Assembly: GCA_002422425.1 (NCBI GenBank) | Contig: DIVG01000075.1 | Coordinates: forward strand, 1-47,701 | DNA length: 47,701 bases | Source: Akkermansiaceae bacterium UBA6138 | Lineage (GTDB): Bacteria; Verrucomicrobiota; Verrucomicrobiia; Verrucomicrobiales; DEV007 | Direction: 5' to 3' | Shown here: in pieces, positions 29,718 through 36,299 of the stretch | How the letters are laid out: the number at the start of each line of letters is the position of its first letter | How positions within the stretch are numbered: the first letter of the stretch is position 1 | Position numbers and translations under genes: made by a program | The notes under the pieces: model-generated | What the model was told of the DNA's origin: nothing | The model's database searches: none | Seen by the model: the letters and a program-made list of their open reading frames with translations, nothing else

Positions 29718-29801
29718 TTTGGGGCGGTCTCGGCCTGGCGACCGGAAAGAAACGGCTATCGCACGCCTGCGGAAGTTCCGAAAAACGATTGCCGCTGCGC
29801 T

Positions 29802-30131
29802 TTACTCCTGAGCGCGAGACTCGATTCGGATATAGTCGCCGATCCGGGCCGCGACGATTGCCGCCCCAATTCTCCCGACAAAATGCGGTATGTCTGACCG
29901 GCGGATGAAGGGAAGCTCCACAATGGCAATTCGTCTGTTTTTCAAATTCTGTTGATAGCGCAGATTCTGATCTGCGGTAAGAAACACGTCAAACTTACCG
30001 TCAATGAGAGCAATCAACTCACCATTCTGAATCCCCGCCCACCCTTGATACTGAACCGTAACGACGTCAAAATCAGTCAAATGATGACGCAACAGTTGAG
30101 GCAGGTTCTCATCCAGAATAACTTTCTTCAC
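29802..30131 (-). CDS. DUF5615 PIN-like toxin of a toxin-antitoxin pair
   Basis: 109 residues. LDENLP at 6-11 supplies the first acidic residues (Asp7, Glu8) of the Mut7-C/DUF5615 PIN-like fold. DVFLTADQNLRYQQNL near 48-63 supplies the next (Asp54) and the conserved Asn/Arg segment. PIN-like proteins of this sort are predicted ribonucleases and are regularly paired with a DUF433 protein (family knowledge); toxicity is not shown for this copy. Its start overlaps the end of the DUF433 gene by 23 bp, so the two are coupled. It points toward the end of recJ, 84 bp away. Confidence 0.82.
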   Translation of the reverse strand: MKKVILDENLPQLLRHHLTDFDVVTVQYQGWAGIQNGELIALIDGKFDVFLTADQNLRYQQNLKNRRIAIVELPFIRRSDIPHFVGRIGAAIVAARIGDYIRIESRAQE

Positions 30132-30324
30132 GCGCCAGTTTCAGGAAAAGGGTTGCATCGTCTCGGTTCACGGTTGGAAAGTCCGCGAGAAAATCCTCGA
30201 GCGAATCTCCGGCATCGAGGTAGTCAAACAAGGTTTGAGCCTTCACCCGGGTTCCTCTGAAGACCAGTGTGCCGCCTAGAACCTTAGGATCAGAGTGAAC
30301 AGGGCTGTGATCGAGCGAGATCAT
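30109..30324 (-). CDS. DUF433 antitoxin-like protein
   Basis: 71 residues from ATG 30324. DUF433 hallmarks are PKVLGGTLVFRGTRV near 14-28 and a helical tail with LEDFLADFPTV. The domain contains a winged helix-turn-helix-like fold found in antitoxins of DUF5615 and HigB-type partners. A TTG at 30351 would extend the protein by 9 residues through a 19-bp palindrome, so the ATG at 30324 is preferred. It is expected to neutralise the downstream toxin and to repress its own promoter by binding that palindrome (inference). Confidence 0.8.
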   Translation of the reverse strand: MISLDHSPVHSDPKVLGGTLVFRGTRVKAQTLFDYLDAGDSLEDFLADFPTVNRDDATLFLKLAREESYSG

Positions 30325-30338
30325 GCGTTCAGGATAAA

Positions 30339-30357
30339 GGAATTTTCTCAAAATTCC
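30339..30357. promoter_or_regulatory. Palindrome upstream of the DUF433 antitoxin gene (probable operator)
   Basis: GGAATTTT (30339-30346), CTC, AAAATTCC (30350-30357): a perfect 8-bp inverted repeat, 15 bp before the ATG at 30324. Position and symmetry fit autorepression by the antitoxin. Confidence 0.55.
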
Positions 30358-30412
30358 AGCATCGTCTTCGATTGACGAACTAACCCGCTTACACTCCGCC
30401 CCTTAGATCCTC

Positions 30413-30481
30413 GATAAAAACGAATTCCGCGGCCACGCCAGCGTGAATCTCGTGCTCTCGGCGATCCGGAAGGCGGACTGA
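30413..30481 (+). pseudogene. recJ 3'-end fragment (right copy of the 69-bp direct repeat)
   Basis: It reads in frame as DKNEFRGHASVNLVLSAIRK then AD and a stop, against DKNEFRGRASVNLVLSAIRK and AE in recJ. Of the five base differences three are synonymous third-position changes, one gives Arg to His and one Glu to Asp. A stop codon (TAG, 30404-30406) lies just upstream, so no gene runs into it. The pattern points to a homologous recJ that diverged under selection rather than a recent copying error. The fragment itself cannot be functional. Confidence 0.9.
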
Positions 30482-30505
30482 TCACAAAAAGTGACTCGGC
30501 AGAAA

Positions 30506-30590
30506 GTTTTTTGATCCGCTTCACACAAAGCGGCGAATCACCTGACAGGACATCATGGCGGCCGTTGTCGTCAGGTCCTGATCAAAAAAC
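30506..30590. other. 85-bp inverted-repeat structure in the fasciclin gene leader
   Basis: The outer arms GTTTTTTGATC (30506-30516) and GATCAAAAAAC (30580-30590) are a perfect 11-bp inverted repeat. Inside are CCGCTT/AAGCGG (6-bp stem, 6-nt loop, about 30516-30533). There are also two mutually exclusive pairings, CCTGAC/GTCAGG (30541-30546 with 30570-30575) and CAGGAC/GTCCTG (30546-30551 with 30575-30580). It ends 16 bp before the fasciclin ATG. A structured 5' leader or a small MITE-like element are the two readings. Confidence 0.55.
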
Positions 30591-30606
30591 ATTAGCTAAA
30601 CTCCAT

Positions 30607-31152
30607 ATGAAATATACCTCACTTCTCTCTCTCGCTGCCGTCCTCTCCATCGGCGCGGCTGCACTCCATGCCGACGTGACCGTCGGAGGTGCGCCCATGA
30701 TGGCCTCGAAAAACATCGTTGAAAACGCGGTGAACTCCAAGGACCACACCACCCTCGTGGCCGCGGTCAAAGCCGCCGGACTCGTCGAGGCACTCAGCGG
30801 TGACGGGCCCTTCACCGTCTTCGCCCCGACGAACAACGCCTTCACCGCCCTTCCCGAGGGAACCGTTGAGACGCTCCTCAAACCGGAGAACAAAGAGACT
30901 CTCACCAAAGTGCTGACCTATCACGTCGTCGCCGGCAAGATGGACGCCGCGACCGTCATGGCCGCCATCAAAGACGGCGGCGGCAAGGCAGAGGTGGAAA
31001 CCCTCTCGGGCGGCAAGCTGACCCTGACGATGAACGGAACCAACAATGTTGTGGTGACAGACGCGAAGGGCGGCACGGCTAACATTTCCACCTATGACGT
31101 GCTTCAGTCGAACGGCGTCATTCACGTGGTCGACGCGGTTCTGATGCCCTGA
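30607..31152 (+). CDS. Secreted single-domain fasciclin (FAS1) protein
   Basis: 181 residues from ATG 30607. The frame is open from 30511 but would run through the inverted-repeat leader. A signal peptide (MKYTSLLSLAAVLSIGAAA, cleavage after LHA near 22) precedes one FAS1 domain. Its two signature stretches are GPFTVFAPTNNAF near 70-82 and the NGVIHVVDAVLMP ending; LTYHVVAGK near 106-114 is the H-box region. FAS1 proteins mediate adhesion or are secreted matrix components in bacteria. The leader is unusually structured and a strong terminator follows, so this is a monocistronic gene. No SD is evident. Confidence 0.9.
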   Translation: MKYTSLLSLAAVLSIGAAALHADVTVGGAPMMASKNIVENAVNSKDHTTLVAAVKAAGLVEALSGDGPFTVFAPTNNAFTALPEGTVETLLKPENKETLTKVLTYHVVAGKMDAATVMAAIKDGGGKAEVETLSGGKLTLTMNGTNNVVVTDAKGGTANISTYDVLQSNGVIHVVDAVLMP

Positions 31153-31171
31153 TTGGTTAAGAACCGGATGG

Positions 31172-31197
31172 GGTGCCGCTGGGGCGGCACCTCTTTT
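31172..31197 (+). terminator. Rho-independent terminator of the fasciclin gene
   Basis: GGTGCCGC (31172-31179), loop TGGG, GCGGCACC (31184-31191), then TCTTTT. A perfect 8-bp GC-rich stem with a 4-nt loop and a T-rich tail starts 19 bp after the stop codon. Confidence 0.85.
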
Positions 31198-31297
31198 GCG
31201 TTTGCGGGTGTTGGCCTAACGTAGAACGCATGCAGGGTTGCGGGCCGTCCCACGCTGTGACTTGTTTGCCGATGGTTTGACTGTGATCATGGCTCTC

Positions 31298-31588
31298 CTA
31301 CTCTTCATCGCTCAACAATCGCTTCATTGTCTTACGCGCATTCTCCTCCGTTTCATGAAAGCCGATCCGGAGTGAATACGGGAAGCCGTATTCATCGTTT
31401 GTCATGATGAGTGTCGTCGTGATTCGCGCTTTGTCTGTTCCCTGGTAAGAACCAAAGAAATCGACGTAGATACAGTGTTCGCAGTCATCCCAAACCATGA
31501 AGCCTGTTCCATTCCTGCCGGGCATCTCCTTCCATTTTTCCCCGAAGTCCGCACCCAACTGCCGTGCTGCCAATTCCAATTCGTCCAT
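31298..31588 (-). CDS. Small protein of unknown function
   Basis: 96 residues, acidic, no signal peptide or membrane segment. It reads as one compact domain: an N-terminal helix (MDELELAARQLGADFGEKW), a beta-rich middle with FMVWDDCEHCIYVDFFGSY containing two cysteines, and a helical end (TEENARKTMKRLLSDEE). I do not recognise a family. Codon use and the even reading frame support a real gene. A short GAGAA/TTCTC inverted repeat (31595-31607) sits 6 bp before the ATG and could be an operator. It lies downstream of another unknown gene on the same strand, with 87 bp between; the two could form a cassette-like pair. Confidence 0.55.
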   Translation of the reverse strand: MDELELAARQLGADFGEKWKEMPGRNGTGFMVWDDCEHCIYVDFFGSYQGTDKARITTTLIMTNDEYGFPYSLRIGFHETEENARKTMKRLLSDEE

Positions 31589-31660
31589 CTTTCTGAGAAG
31601 TTTTCTCGGTTAATGTAGGGGGGTGGCACTGACGAGGACAAGTTCCGATTCAACCAGAGA

Positions 31661-31672
31661 TGTTATCGCCGG
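31661..31672 (+). repeat. Inverted repeat flanking an unknown gene, left arm
   Basis: TGTTATCGCCGG; the right arm at 32089-32100 reads TGTTATCGCGGG on the opposite strand (11 of 12, first nine perfect). The pair encloses the gene at 31676-32035, starting 4 bp from its stop. Confidence 0.4.
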
Positions 31673-31675
31673 TTA

Positions 31676-32035
31676 CTACTCACGAGTTGTGGTTGGTTTT
31701 TTTGCGTGGAGCTTTGCTCCGTGAAGCAGGGCTTCATCCAGATCACGCAACGACTGCAAAACTATCTTGATTTCCTCCTGATCATTCCGCTCTCTTGCCA
31801 GTTCGAGAGCCTTCGTGCACAGACGCCGACGTTCAACGGGATCCTCTACATAGTCTGCGCGTGTGTCCAGAATCCGGGATTGGGGTCCGAACTCAGCCTC
31901 TAGCTCGTCCAACAGGTCATGCATTTGCCTGCAGTAAACGTCAAACATCGGGTCATCGTCTGTCTGGGTGGCGTTTGCGACATCACAAGCCTTTTCAAGG
32001 ACCCGATCCCATGCAGCTTTTGTGATGGCCTTCAT
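31676..32035 (-). CDS. Helical protein of unknown function
   Basis: 119 residues from ATG 32035, preceded by a GAAGAAG purine run. A GTG at 32107 would give 143 residues but starts inside an inverted-repeat region. The protein is almost entirely charged amphipathic helix (KAITKAAWDRVLEKACDVAN, DLLDELEAEFG, RRRLCTKALELARERND), with no signal peptide or catalytic motif I can name. The spacing of the helices could fit a TPR-like or coiled arrangement. It is flanked by 12-bp inverted repeats. It is divided from recN by 81 bp on the same strand. Confidence 0.55.
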   Translation of the reverse strand: MKAITKAAWDRVLEKACDVANATQTDDDPMFDVYCRQMHDLLDELEAEFGPQSRILDTRADYVEDPVERRRLCTKALELARERNDQEEIKIVLQSLRDLDEALLHGAKLHAKKPTTTRE

Positions 32036-32088
32036 CTTCTTCGCACAAAACCGATTTGTCTCACCGCCGCAGCCCTTATCCAAAGTCT

Positions 32089-32100
32089 CCCGCGATAACA
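32089..32100 (-). repeat. Inverted repeat flanking an unknown gene, right arm
   Basis: Complement of the arm at 31661-31672 with one mismatch; 54 bp upstream of the ATG at 32035 and overlapping the region just after the end of recN. Confidence 0.4.
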
Positions 32101-32116
32101 AGCGCACCTCCCCCCT

Positions 32117-33760
32117 TCACTTCATCAACATCATCTTCCCCGCCAGCGCGAGGGTCTCGGGACTGACGCCGCCGAGCATGCGGGCGAGCTCATTGACCCG
32201 ATCCTGTCCGCTGACCGGCTCGAGACGGGAATTCGTCGTGCTGTTTTCCACCTCTTTCGTCACGAGGTAATGCCGGTGCGCCAGCGCCGCGACCTGGGGC
32301 ATGTGAGTGATCGCAACGACCTGATGACGATCACCGAGGAAGGCCATCTTGCGTCCGACCGCACCCGCGATCTCTCCGCCGACATTGGCGTCGATCTCGT
32401 CGAAAACCATCAACGGGATCTGATCCTGATCGGCGAGGGCGCTCTTCACCGCGAGCATGACCCGCGACATTTCTCCGCTCGAGGCGATGACACGGAGCGG
32501 CTTGAGCGGTTCGCCGGGGTTCGGTCCGAAGAGAAAGTCAATGCCCTCGAGCCCGCGCGGTCCGGGCTCGGTGAGCGGCTCGATCTCGATTTCGAAAATG
32601 GACTGATTGAATCCGAGGTCGTTGAGATGCGAGGCGATCTCCTTCGCGAGAGCCGGAGCCGCCTTTTTGCGCTTCGCGGAAAGGACTTTGCCCGCCTTCG
32701 CCACCGCCGCCGTTGTGGTCTCAATCGCCGCGGTGAGTCGCAGCAGTTCGCTCTCGCGGCTGTCGACACTGTCGAGACGCTGCCGGGCGCGGGCCTCGTA
32801 GGCGATCACATCCTCGACGGTCTGGCCGTATTTCCGCTTCAGCGTTTCGATCTCGTCGATGCGCCGTTCGATGAGGGAAAGTTCGGAGGGATCGATCTCA
32901 AGCTCTTCGGTGTACTCGCGGAGACTGCCTTCGAGCTCCTCGATCTCGACTCTGGCCGAGTCGAATCCGGCGACCCGGTCGACGATGGAGGGATCAAATC
33001 GCTCCAGTTCGCGGATACAGCGCTGCGCGTTGCTGAGGTTCGCGGAGGCGGCATTCAGCAGATCGACAGCCTGATTCGCATTTTCGACGAGCCGGCTGCT
33101 GTTCTGCGATTGACGGTAGCGCTGCTCCAACTCGGCCGCCTCGGCCGGATTAAGCGAAGCGGCCGCGATTTCCTCGACCTGAAAGCGGAGCAGTTCGATC
33201 TCCTGATCGCTGACCTGGCGCTGGCTGCGGAAGTCCTCCAGCGCCCCCCGTGCCGCGACGAGGGTGGCGTAGGCATCGCGGTAGGCGTGGCGCTCGGGCC
33301 CGGCATGCGCGTAAGCATCGAGCATGGCAAGCTGACGGTCCTGCGAGAGGAGCGACTGGTGCTCGTGCGGTCCGTGCAGGTCGACGAGGTAACCGCCGAG
33401 CGATTTCAGGACCGAGAGAGTGCAGGGCGAGCAGTTCACGAACTGCTTGTTGCCGCTGCCAAAACTGCGTTTCACGACGAGTGCGTTGCCCTCACAGGGC
33501 TCGAGACCGCTGTTCTCGAGGAGCGCGTTGACCTGATCGAGATTGGTCGTCAGCTCGAAGATCGCCTCGACCGTGCAGAGGCTCTCGCCCGTGCGAATGA
33601 GGTCGTGATTGGCGCGTTCGCCGAGGATGAGCTTGAGAGCCCCGACGATCATCGACTTGCCCGCGCCGGTCTGGCCGGTCACGCCGATGAGGCCTGAGCC
33701 GAGTTCCCACGTCAGATCATCAACGAGGGCGAGGTTCTTGATTTTTAAAACCGAGAGCAT
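32117..33760 (-). CDS. recN: DNA repair protein RecN
   Basis: 547 residues from ATG 33760, the normal RecN length. The frame is open for another 249 codons upstream, but that stretch is antisense to the MBL gene and not protein-like. N-terminal KIKNLALVDDL and Walker A GQTGAGKS (29-36), a long coiled coil (about 150-380), then the SMC-like signature SSGEMSRV near 430 and Walker B VFDEIDANVGG near 470. RecN is an SMC-family ATPase that tethers DNA ends in double-strand-break repair. With recJ and recG it makes three recombination genes in the window, not in one operon. Confidence 0.95.
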   Translation of the reverse strand: MLSVLKIKNLALVDDLTWELGSGLIGVTGQTGAGKSMIVGALKLILGERANHDLIRTGESLCTVEAIFELTTNLDQVNALLENSGLEPCEGNALVVKRSFGSGNKQFVNCSPCTLSVLKSLGGYLVDLHGPHEHQSLLSQDRQLAMLDAYAHAGPERHAYRDAYATLVAARGALEDFRSQRQVSDQEIELLRFQVEEIAAASLNPAEAAELEQRYRQSQNSSRLVENANQAVDLLNAASANLSNAQRCIRELERFDPSIVDRVAGFDSARVEIEELEGSLREYTEELEIDPSELSLIERRIDEIETLKRKYGQTVEDVIAYEARARQRLDSVDSRESELLRLTAAIETTTAAVAKAGKVLSAKRKKAAPALAKEIASHLNDLGFNQSIFEIEIEPLTEPGPRGLEGIDFLFGPNPGEPLKPLRVIASSGEMSRVMLAVKSALADQDQIPLMVFDEIDANVGGEIAGAVGRKMAFLGDRHQVVAITHMPQVAALAHRHYLVTKEVENSTTNSRLEPVSGQDRVNELARMLGGVSPETLALAGKMMLMK

Positions 33761-33811
33761 TACGGAAAGGGGCGACGGTCTGGAGTATGGAGCAGACCGC
33801 CACGGCTTGCA

Positions 33812-34597
33812 ATGGAGACAAAAACGGAAATCACCTTCCTCGGCACCGGAACCTCGATCGGAGTTCCCGTGATCGGCTGCGATTGCGCGGTCTGCACCTC
33901 GGACGATCCGAAAAATAAACGGCTCCGCTCCTCCATCCACGTGACCACGCCCGAGGTCAGCCTCGTCGTCGATACCGGACCCGATTTCCGGCAGCAGTGC
34001 CTGCGCGAAGGGATCCGCCATCTCGACGCGGCCCTCTTCACTCACGCTCACAGCGACCACATCATGGGCTTTGACGACCTGCGGCGCTTCACCGTGTCGG
34101 ACGACGAGGAGCTCGAGATCCATGCGACCGAGGAATGCCTCGAACGCCTCCATGCCGCCTTCAGCTATGTCTTTGACGGGGAGAATCGCTATCGCGGCTA
34201 CCTCAAGATCGCCCCGCACCGCATCCACGGGCCTTTTCCGGTCGGCGACCTCACCGTCACCCCTCTGCCGGTGACTCATGGCAAGGTGGAGACGATAGGA
34301 TTCCTCTTTTCCCGGGGGGAGACCCGCCTTTTTGCCTACATCCCCGACGCCAAAGTCCTCAGCGACGAGGCCAAGTCGCTCGTCCGCGGCATCGACCTGC
34401 TCATCCTCGACGGGCTCCAGCCCGAGGCCCACTGGACTCATCTCTCCATCGGCGAAGCTGTCGAGCTTATCGAAGAACTCGCCGTCGGGCAGGCCTGGCT
34501 GACCCATTTCTCGTGCCGCGTCGACTACACCACCCTCGGCCCGACTCTCCCCGCGAACATCTCCCTCGCCTGGGACGGCCTGCGACTTTCCTGCTGA
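33812..34597 (+). CDS. PhnP-like metallo-beta-lactamase-fold hydrolase
   Basis: 261 residues. The active-site motif HAHSDH (78-83) binds two metal ions. A Cys triad GCDCAVC (23, 25, 28) matches the structural zinc site of PhnP-type phosphodiesterases. Asp54, Asp169-like and LTHFS near 235 complete the fold. The likely reaction is hydrolysis of a cyclic or linear phosphodiester in the cytoplasm. No other C-P lyase gene is present, so a role in phosphonate breakdown is not supported; many stand-alone members in bacteria are of unknown substrate. It is divergent from recN across 51 bp. Confidence 0.85.
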   Translation: METKTEITFLGTGTSIGVPVIGCDCAVCTSDDPKNKRLRSSIHVTTPEVSLVVDTGPDFRQQCLREGIRHLDAALFTHAHSDHIMGFDDLRRFTVSDDEELEIHATEECLERLHAAFSYVFDGENRYRGYLKIAPHRIHGPFPVGDLTVTPLPVTHGKVETIGFLFSRGETRLFAYIPDAKVLSDEAKSLVRGIDLLILDGLQPEAHWTHLSIGEAVELIEELAVGQAWLTHFSCRVDYTTLGPTLPANISLAWDGLRLSC

Positions 34598-34678
34598 TCA
34601 GAGTCCCCTTTCGTGGCTAAAGCGCACCGGATATCTTCGGCAAAGGTCGCCCCTCCTTGGGCGCGCGAGGAAGAGACC

Positions 34679-34698
34679 CGGGCAAGGAGGACCTTGCC
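34679..34698. repeat. Intergenic hairpin, copy 2 of a two-copy sequence
   Basis: GGGCAAGG (34680-34687), loop AGGA, CCTTGCCC (34692-34699). The upstream segment 34639-34662 resembles its reverse complement, so a larger fold is possible. It matches 20609-20628 at 18 of 20 positions. It lies between convergent genes, so it could also act as a terminator. Confidence 0.45.
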
Positions 34699-34745
34699 CC
34701 TCCATTGTTTGCCTCAGCCACCAACTGCCTCTCTGCCGACTCCTC

Positions 34746-34766
34746 GACCCGGGACGATGCCGGGTC
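34746..34766. terminator. Hairpin downstream of the amidohydrolase gene
   Basis: GACCCGG (34746-34752), 7-nt loop, CCGGGTC (34760-34766), 14 bp past the stop of the minus-strand amidohydrolase gene. No U-run, so the assignment as terminator is weak. Together with 34679-34698 it explains most of the 183-bp gap 34598-34780. Confidence 0.35.
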
Positions 34767-34780
34767 CACGCGGGCGGGGT

Positions 34781-35719
34781 TCAGGCTCGCTCCTGCCAGC
34801 GATAGGCGGCGCGGGAGTTCTTCGCGAAGAACTTGTCGGAGACGTCGGCGCCTTTTTCGTCGAAGTAGGCCTCGACGATCCCGACGACAGTGCCGTAGGC
34901 AGCGCCGCGGTCCGAGACGGGCCAGTTGCTGCCGTAGATGAGGCGATCGGGGCCGAAGGCGTTCCAGATCGGATCGATCACGGGGCGGTAATACTCGGGA
35001 TCAGCCGGGGCAGTGCCGGGTTCGCCTTTCACTCCCTCGACGAGGGCGGAGACTTTGATGAAAACGTTTTTCCGCGCCGCCGCGGCAGTGATTCCGGACT
35101 TCCACTCGTCGGGGAGCGGTGTGGCGGCGTCGCCGGGGTTGCCGCAGTGATTGATGATGACGGTGAGATCGGGATGTTTTTCCGCGAGAGCGGCGGCGAT
35201 GCCCGGGGTAGCGGGCCCGCCATTGATGTCGAGAACGAGTCCGGCCGCGGCGAGGAGCTTGAGTCCCGCGTCGTAGGCATCGGCGTTCGCGGGATCGGCG
35301 GCGCGGGCTGAGCTGATGCGGATGCCGCGGTAGAGAGGATTGGCGGCAAAACGCTTCACGTTCGCGGCGAAGTCGAGCGAAACGGGGTCGAGGTTCCCGA
35401 TGATGCCGAGGAGACGTTTGTCCTTCGCCGCGAGATCGAGGAGAAACTGATTGTCCTCGACCCACGGACTCGCCTCGACCACGACGGTGTCGGTGATGCC
35501 GCGGGGACCGGCCACTTCCATCCAGTCATCGGGGAGGACGCGGCGATACAGGGGCGTGTCCTTCCCCGGCCACGGCACGCCTTCGGGCCTGGTCGGGTCG
35601 TAAAAGTGGGTGTGGCAATCGATCTTCCGCCGCACCGGGCTTGTTGCCTGCAGGACGGGGGCGGCGAGAGCAGTCCCGGCGAGGGCGGCGTTTCGGAGAA
35701 AGCGGCGACGATTGATCAT
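34781..35719 (-). CDS. Tat-exported amidohydrolase-2 family protein
   Basis: 312 residues. The leader MINRRRFLRNAALAGTALAAP is a clear twin-arginine signal (RRRFLR). The metal-binding HxH of the TIM-barrel amidohydrolase-2 family is CHTHFYDP (His36, His38). NHCGNP near 190 gives the third His, and YGSNWPVSD near 280 the catalytic Asp. Related enzymes hydrolyse lactones or decarboxylate aromatic acids; PVC members with Tat leaders often act on sugar-acid or lactone intermediates. The exact substrate is unknown. The start is fixed by the leader. It lies 50 bp downstream of brnA on the same strand. Confidence 0.88.
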   Translation of the reverse strand: MINRRRFLRNAALAGTALAAPVLQATSPVRRKIDCHTHFYDPTRPEGVPWPGKDTPLYRRVLPDDWMEVAGPRGITDTVVVEASPWVEDNQFLLDLAAKDKRLLGIIGNLDPVSLDFAANVKRFAANPLYRGIRISSARAADPANADAYDAGLKLLAAAGLVLDINGGPATPGIAAALAEKHPDLTVIINHCGNPGDAATPLPDEWKSGITAAAARKNVFIKVSALVEGVKGEPGTAPADPEYYRPVIDPIWNAFGPDRLIYGSNWPVSDRGAAYGTVVGIVEAYFDEKGADVSDKFFAKNSRAAYRWQERA

Positions 35720-35769
35720 GGCGAACGGGGTGGCGGGGCTCGAAGGGAATGGCTAGAGAAGGGCGTCGC

Positions 35770-36030
35770 TTAACCGGCCTTTCTACTCGGCTTTTTCTGA
35801 TTTATTGTGGAACGCTCGAGGCGCTCTCCTATCCAAACCTTGATGAGAGACTGGCGAGGCACCCCAAGACGGCTTGCCTCACGATCGAGACGGTCAATCA
35901 TCCACACGGGAAAATCCACGTTGACCCGCTTCTGTTCCTGTCCGGGGCGAAACGCTTTGGACAGATCAAGGCAGTCGTTGATGTCGACCTCACCATCGTC
36001 GAAGATTTTATCCAAATCTTTAGCTTTCAT
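35770..36030 (-). CDS. brnA: BrnA-like ribbon-helix-helix antitoxin
   Basis: 86 residues. The C-terminal ribbon-helix-helix (KRVNVDFPVWMIDRLDREAS, then RLGVPRQSLIKVWIGERL) follows an acidic N-terminal segment (about 1-35) that would wrap the toxin. BrnA binds and inactivates BrnT and represses the operon through its RHH dimer. The ATG at 36030 overlaps the end of brnT by 11 bp, the usual brnT-brnA order and coupling. The basic tail (NQKKPSRKAG) is free. It is the last gene of its operon; the amidohydrolase starts 50 bp on. Confidence 0.88.
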   Translation of the reverse strand: MKAKDLDKIFDDGEVDINDCLDLSKAFRPGQEQKRVNVDFPVWMIDRLDREASRLGVPRQSLIKVWIGERLERSTINQKKPSRKAG

Positions 36031-36283
36031 AGAGTTGCCTTTCGTTTTGTCTAGCTCTTCGCGTTGAAATAATCCGTATTTTATCTTCCCGATGCGTGTA
36101 GAACGTCACCCAGAGCTTGCCTTCCCACATGGCGAGTAACGCGTATCGATTTTCATCATCTGATTTCGCAGGGAACCCTATGCAGTTCGGATCATCCCAG
36201 AGCGATTGCGTCTCTTCGAGATCAATGCCGTGCTTGGCCTTGTTCGTCTCGCTTTTCTGCGGGTCGTATTCGAACTCAATCAG
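36020..36283 (-). CDS. brnT: BrnT-family ribonuclease toxin with a non-standard start
   Basis: 87 residues if it starts at CTG 36283; ATT at 36280 is the next possibility. The frame back to a TGA contains no ATG, GTG or TTG at a sensible place (the only internal Met is near residue 52). The protein is a clear BrnT: FEYDPQKSETNKAKHGIDLEE (given in parts: FEYDPQK, NKAKHGI) at 4-24, LWDDP at 28-32, a DDENRY segment near 42-47, then the THRED-KIRIISTRRAR motif (63-78) that carries the toxin's RNA-cleaving residues. It should inhibit translation by cutting mRNA. Codons such as ATA, TTA and AGA are rare in neighbouring genes, suggesting acquisition. Confidence 0.85.
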   Translation of the reverse strand: MIEFEYDPQKSETNKAKHGIDLEETQSLWDDPNCIGFPAKSDDENRYALLAMWEGKLWVTFYTHREDKIRIISTRRARQNERQLYES

Positions 36284-36299
36284 GTATAAAAAATATACC
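36283..36299. promoter_or_regulatory. Palindrome overlapping the brnTA promoter (probable BrnA operator)
   Basis: GGTATA, five A/T, TATACC: a perfect 6-bp inverted repeat, sharing its last base with the proposed CTG start and covering the -10. RHH antitoxins bind such sites. Confidence 0.6.

Noticed and set aside
28011..31220. attC-like core sequences GTTAGGC (28011) and GCCTAAC (31214) that might mark an integron
   Set aside because: No partner core lies at a suitable distance and no imperfect hairpin joins them; 7-8-mers like these are expected by chance in 47 kb. No integrase gene is present.
32270..33697. Long open frame antisense to recN (475 codons), and similar long antisense frames under the sulfatase and ftsK
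   Set aside because: High GC with strong third-position bias gives such frames; they lack any domain and sit opposite well-conserved genes.
33761..34507. 249-codon N-terminal extension of recN
   Set aside because: It lies antisense to the PhnP-like gene and is not protein-like; RecN homology begins at 33760.
33812..34597. A phosphonate (C-P lyase) pathway suggested by the PhnP-like protein
   Set aside because: No other phn gene is nearby; stand-alone PhnP-like proteins are common.
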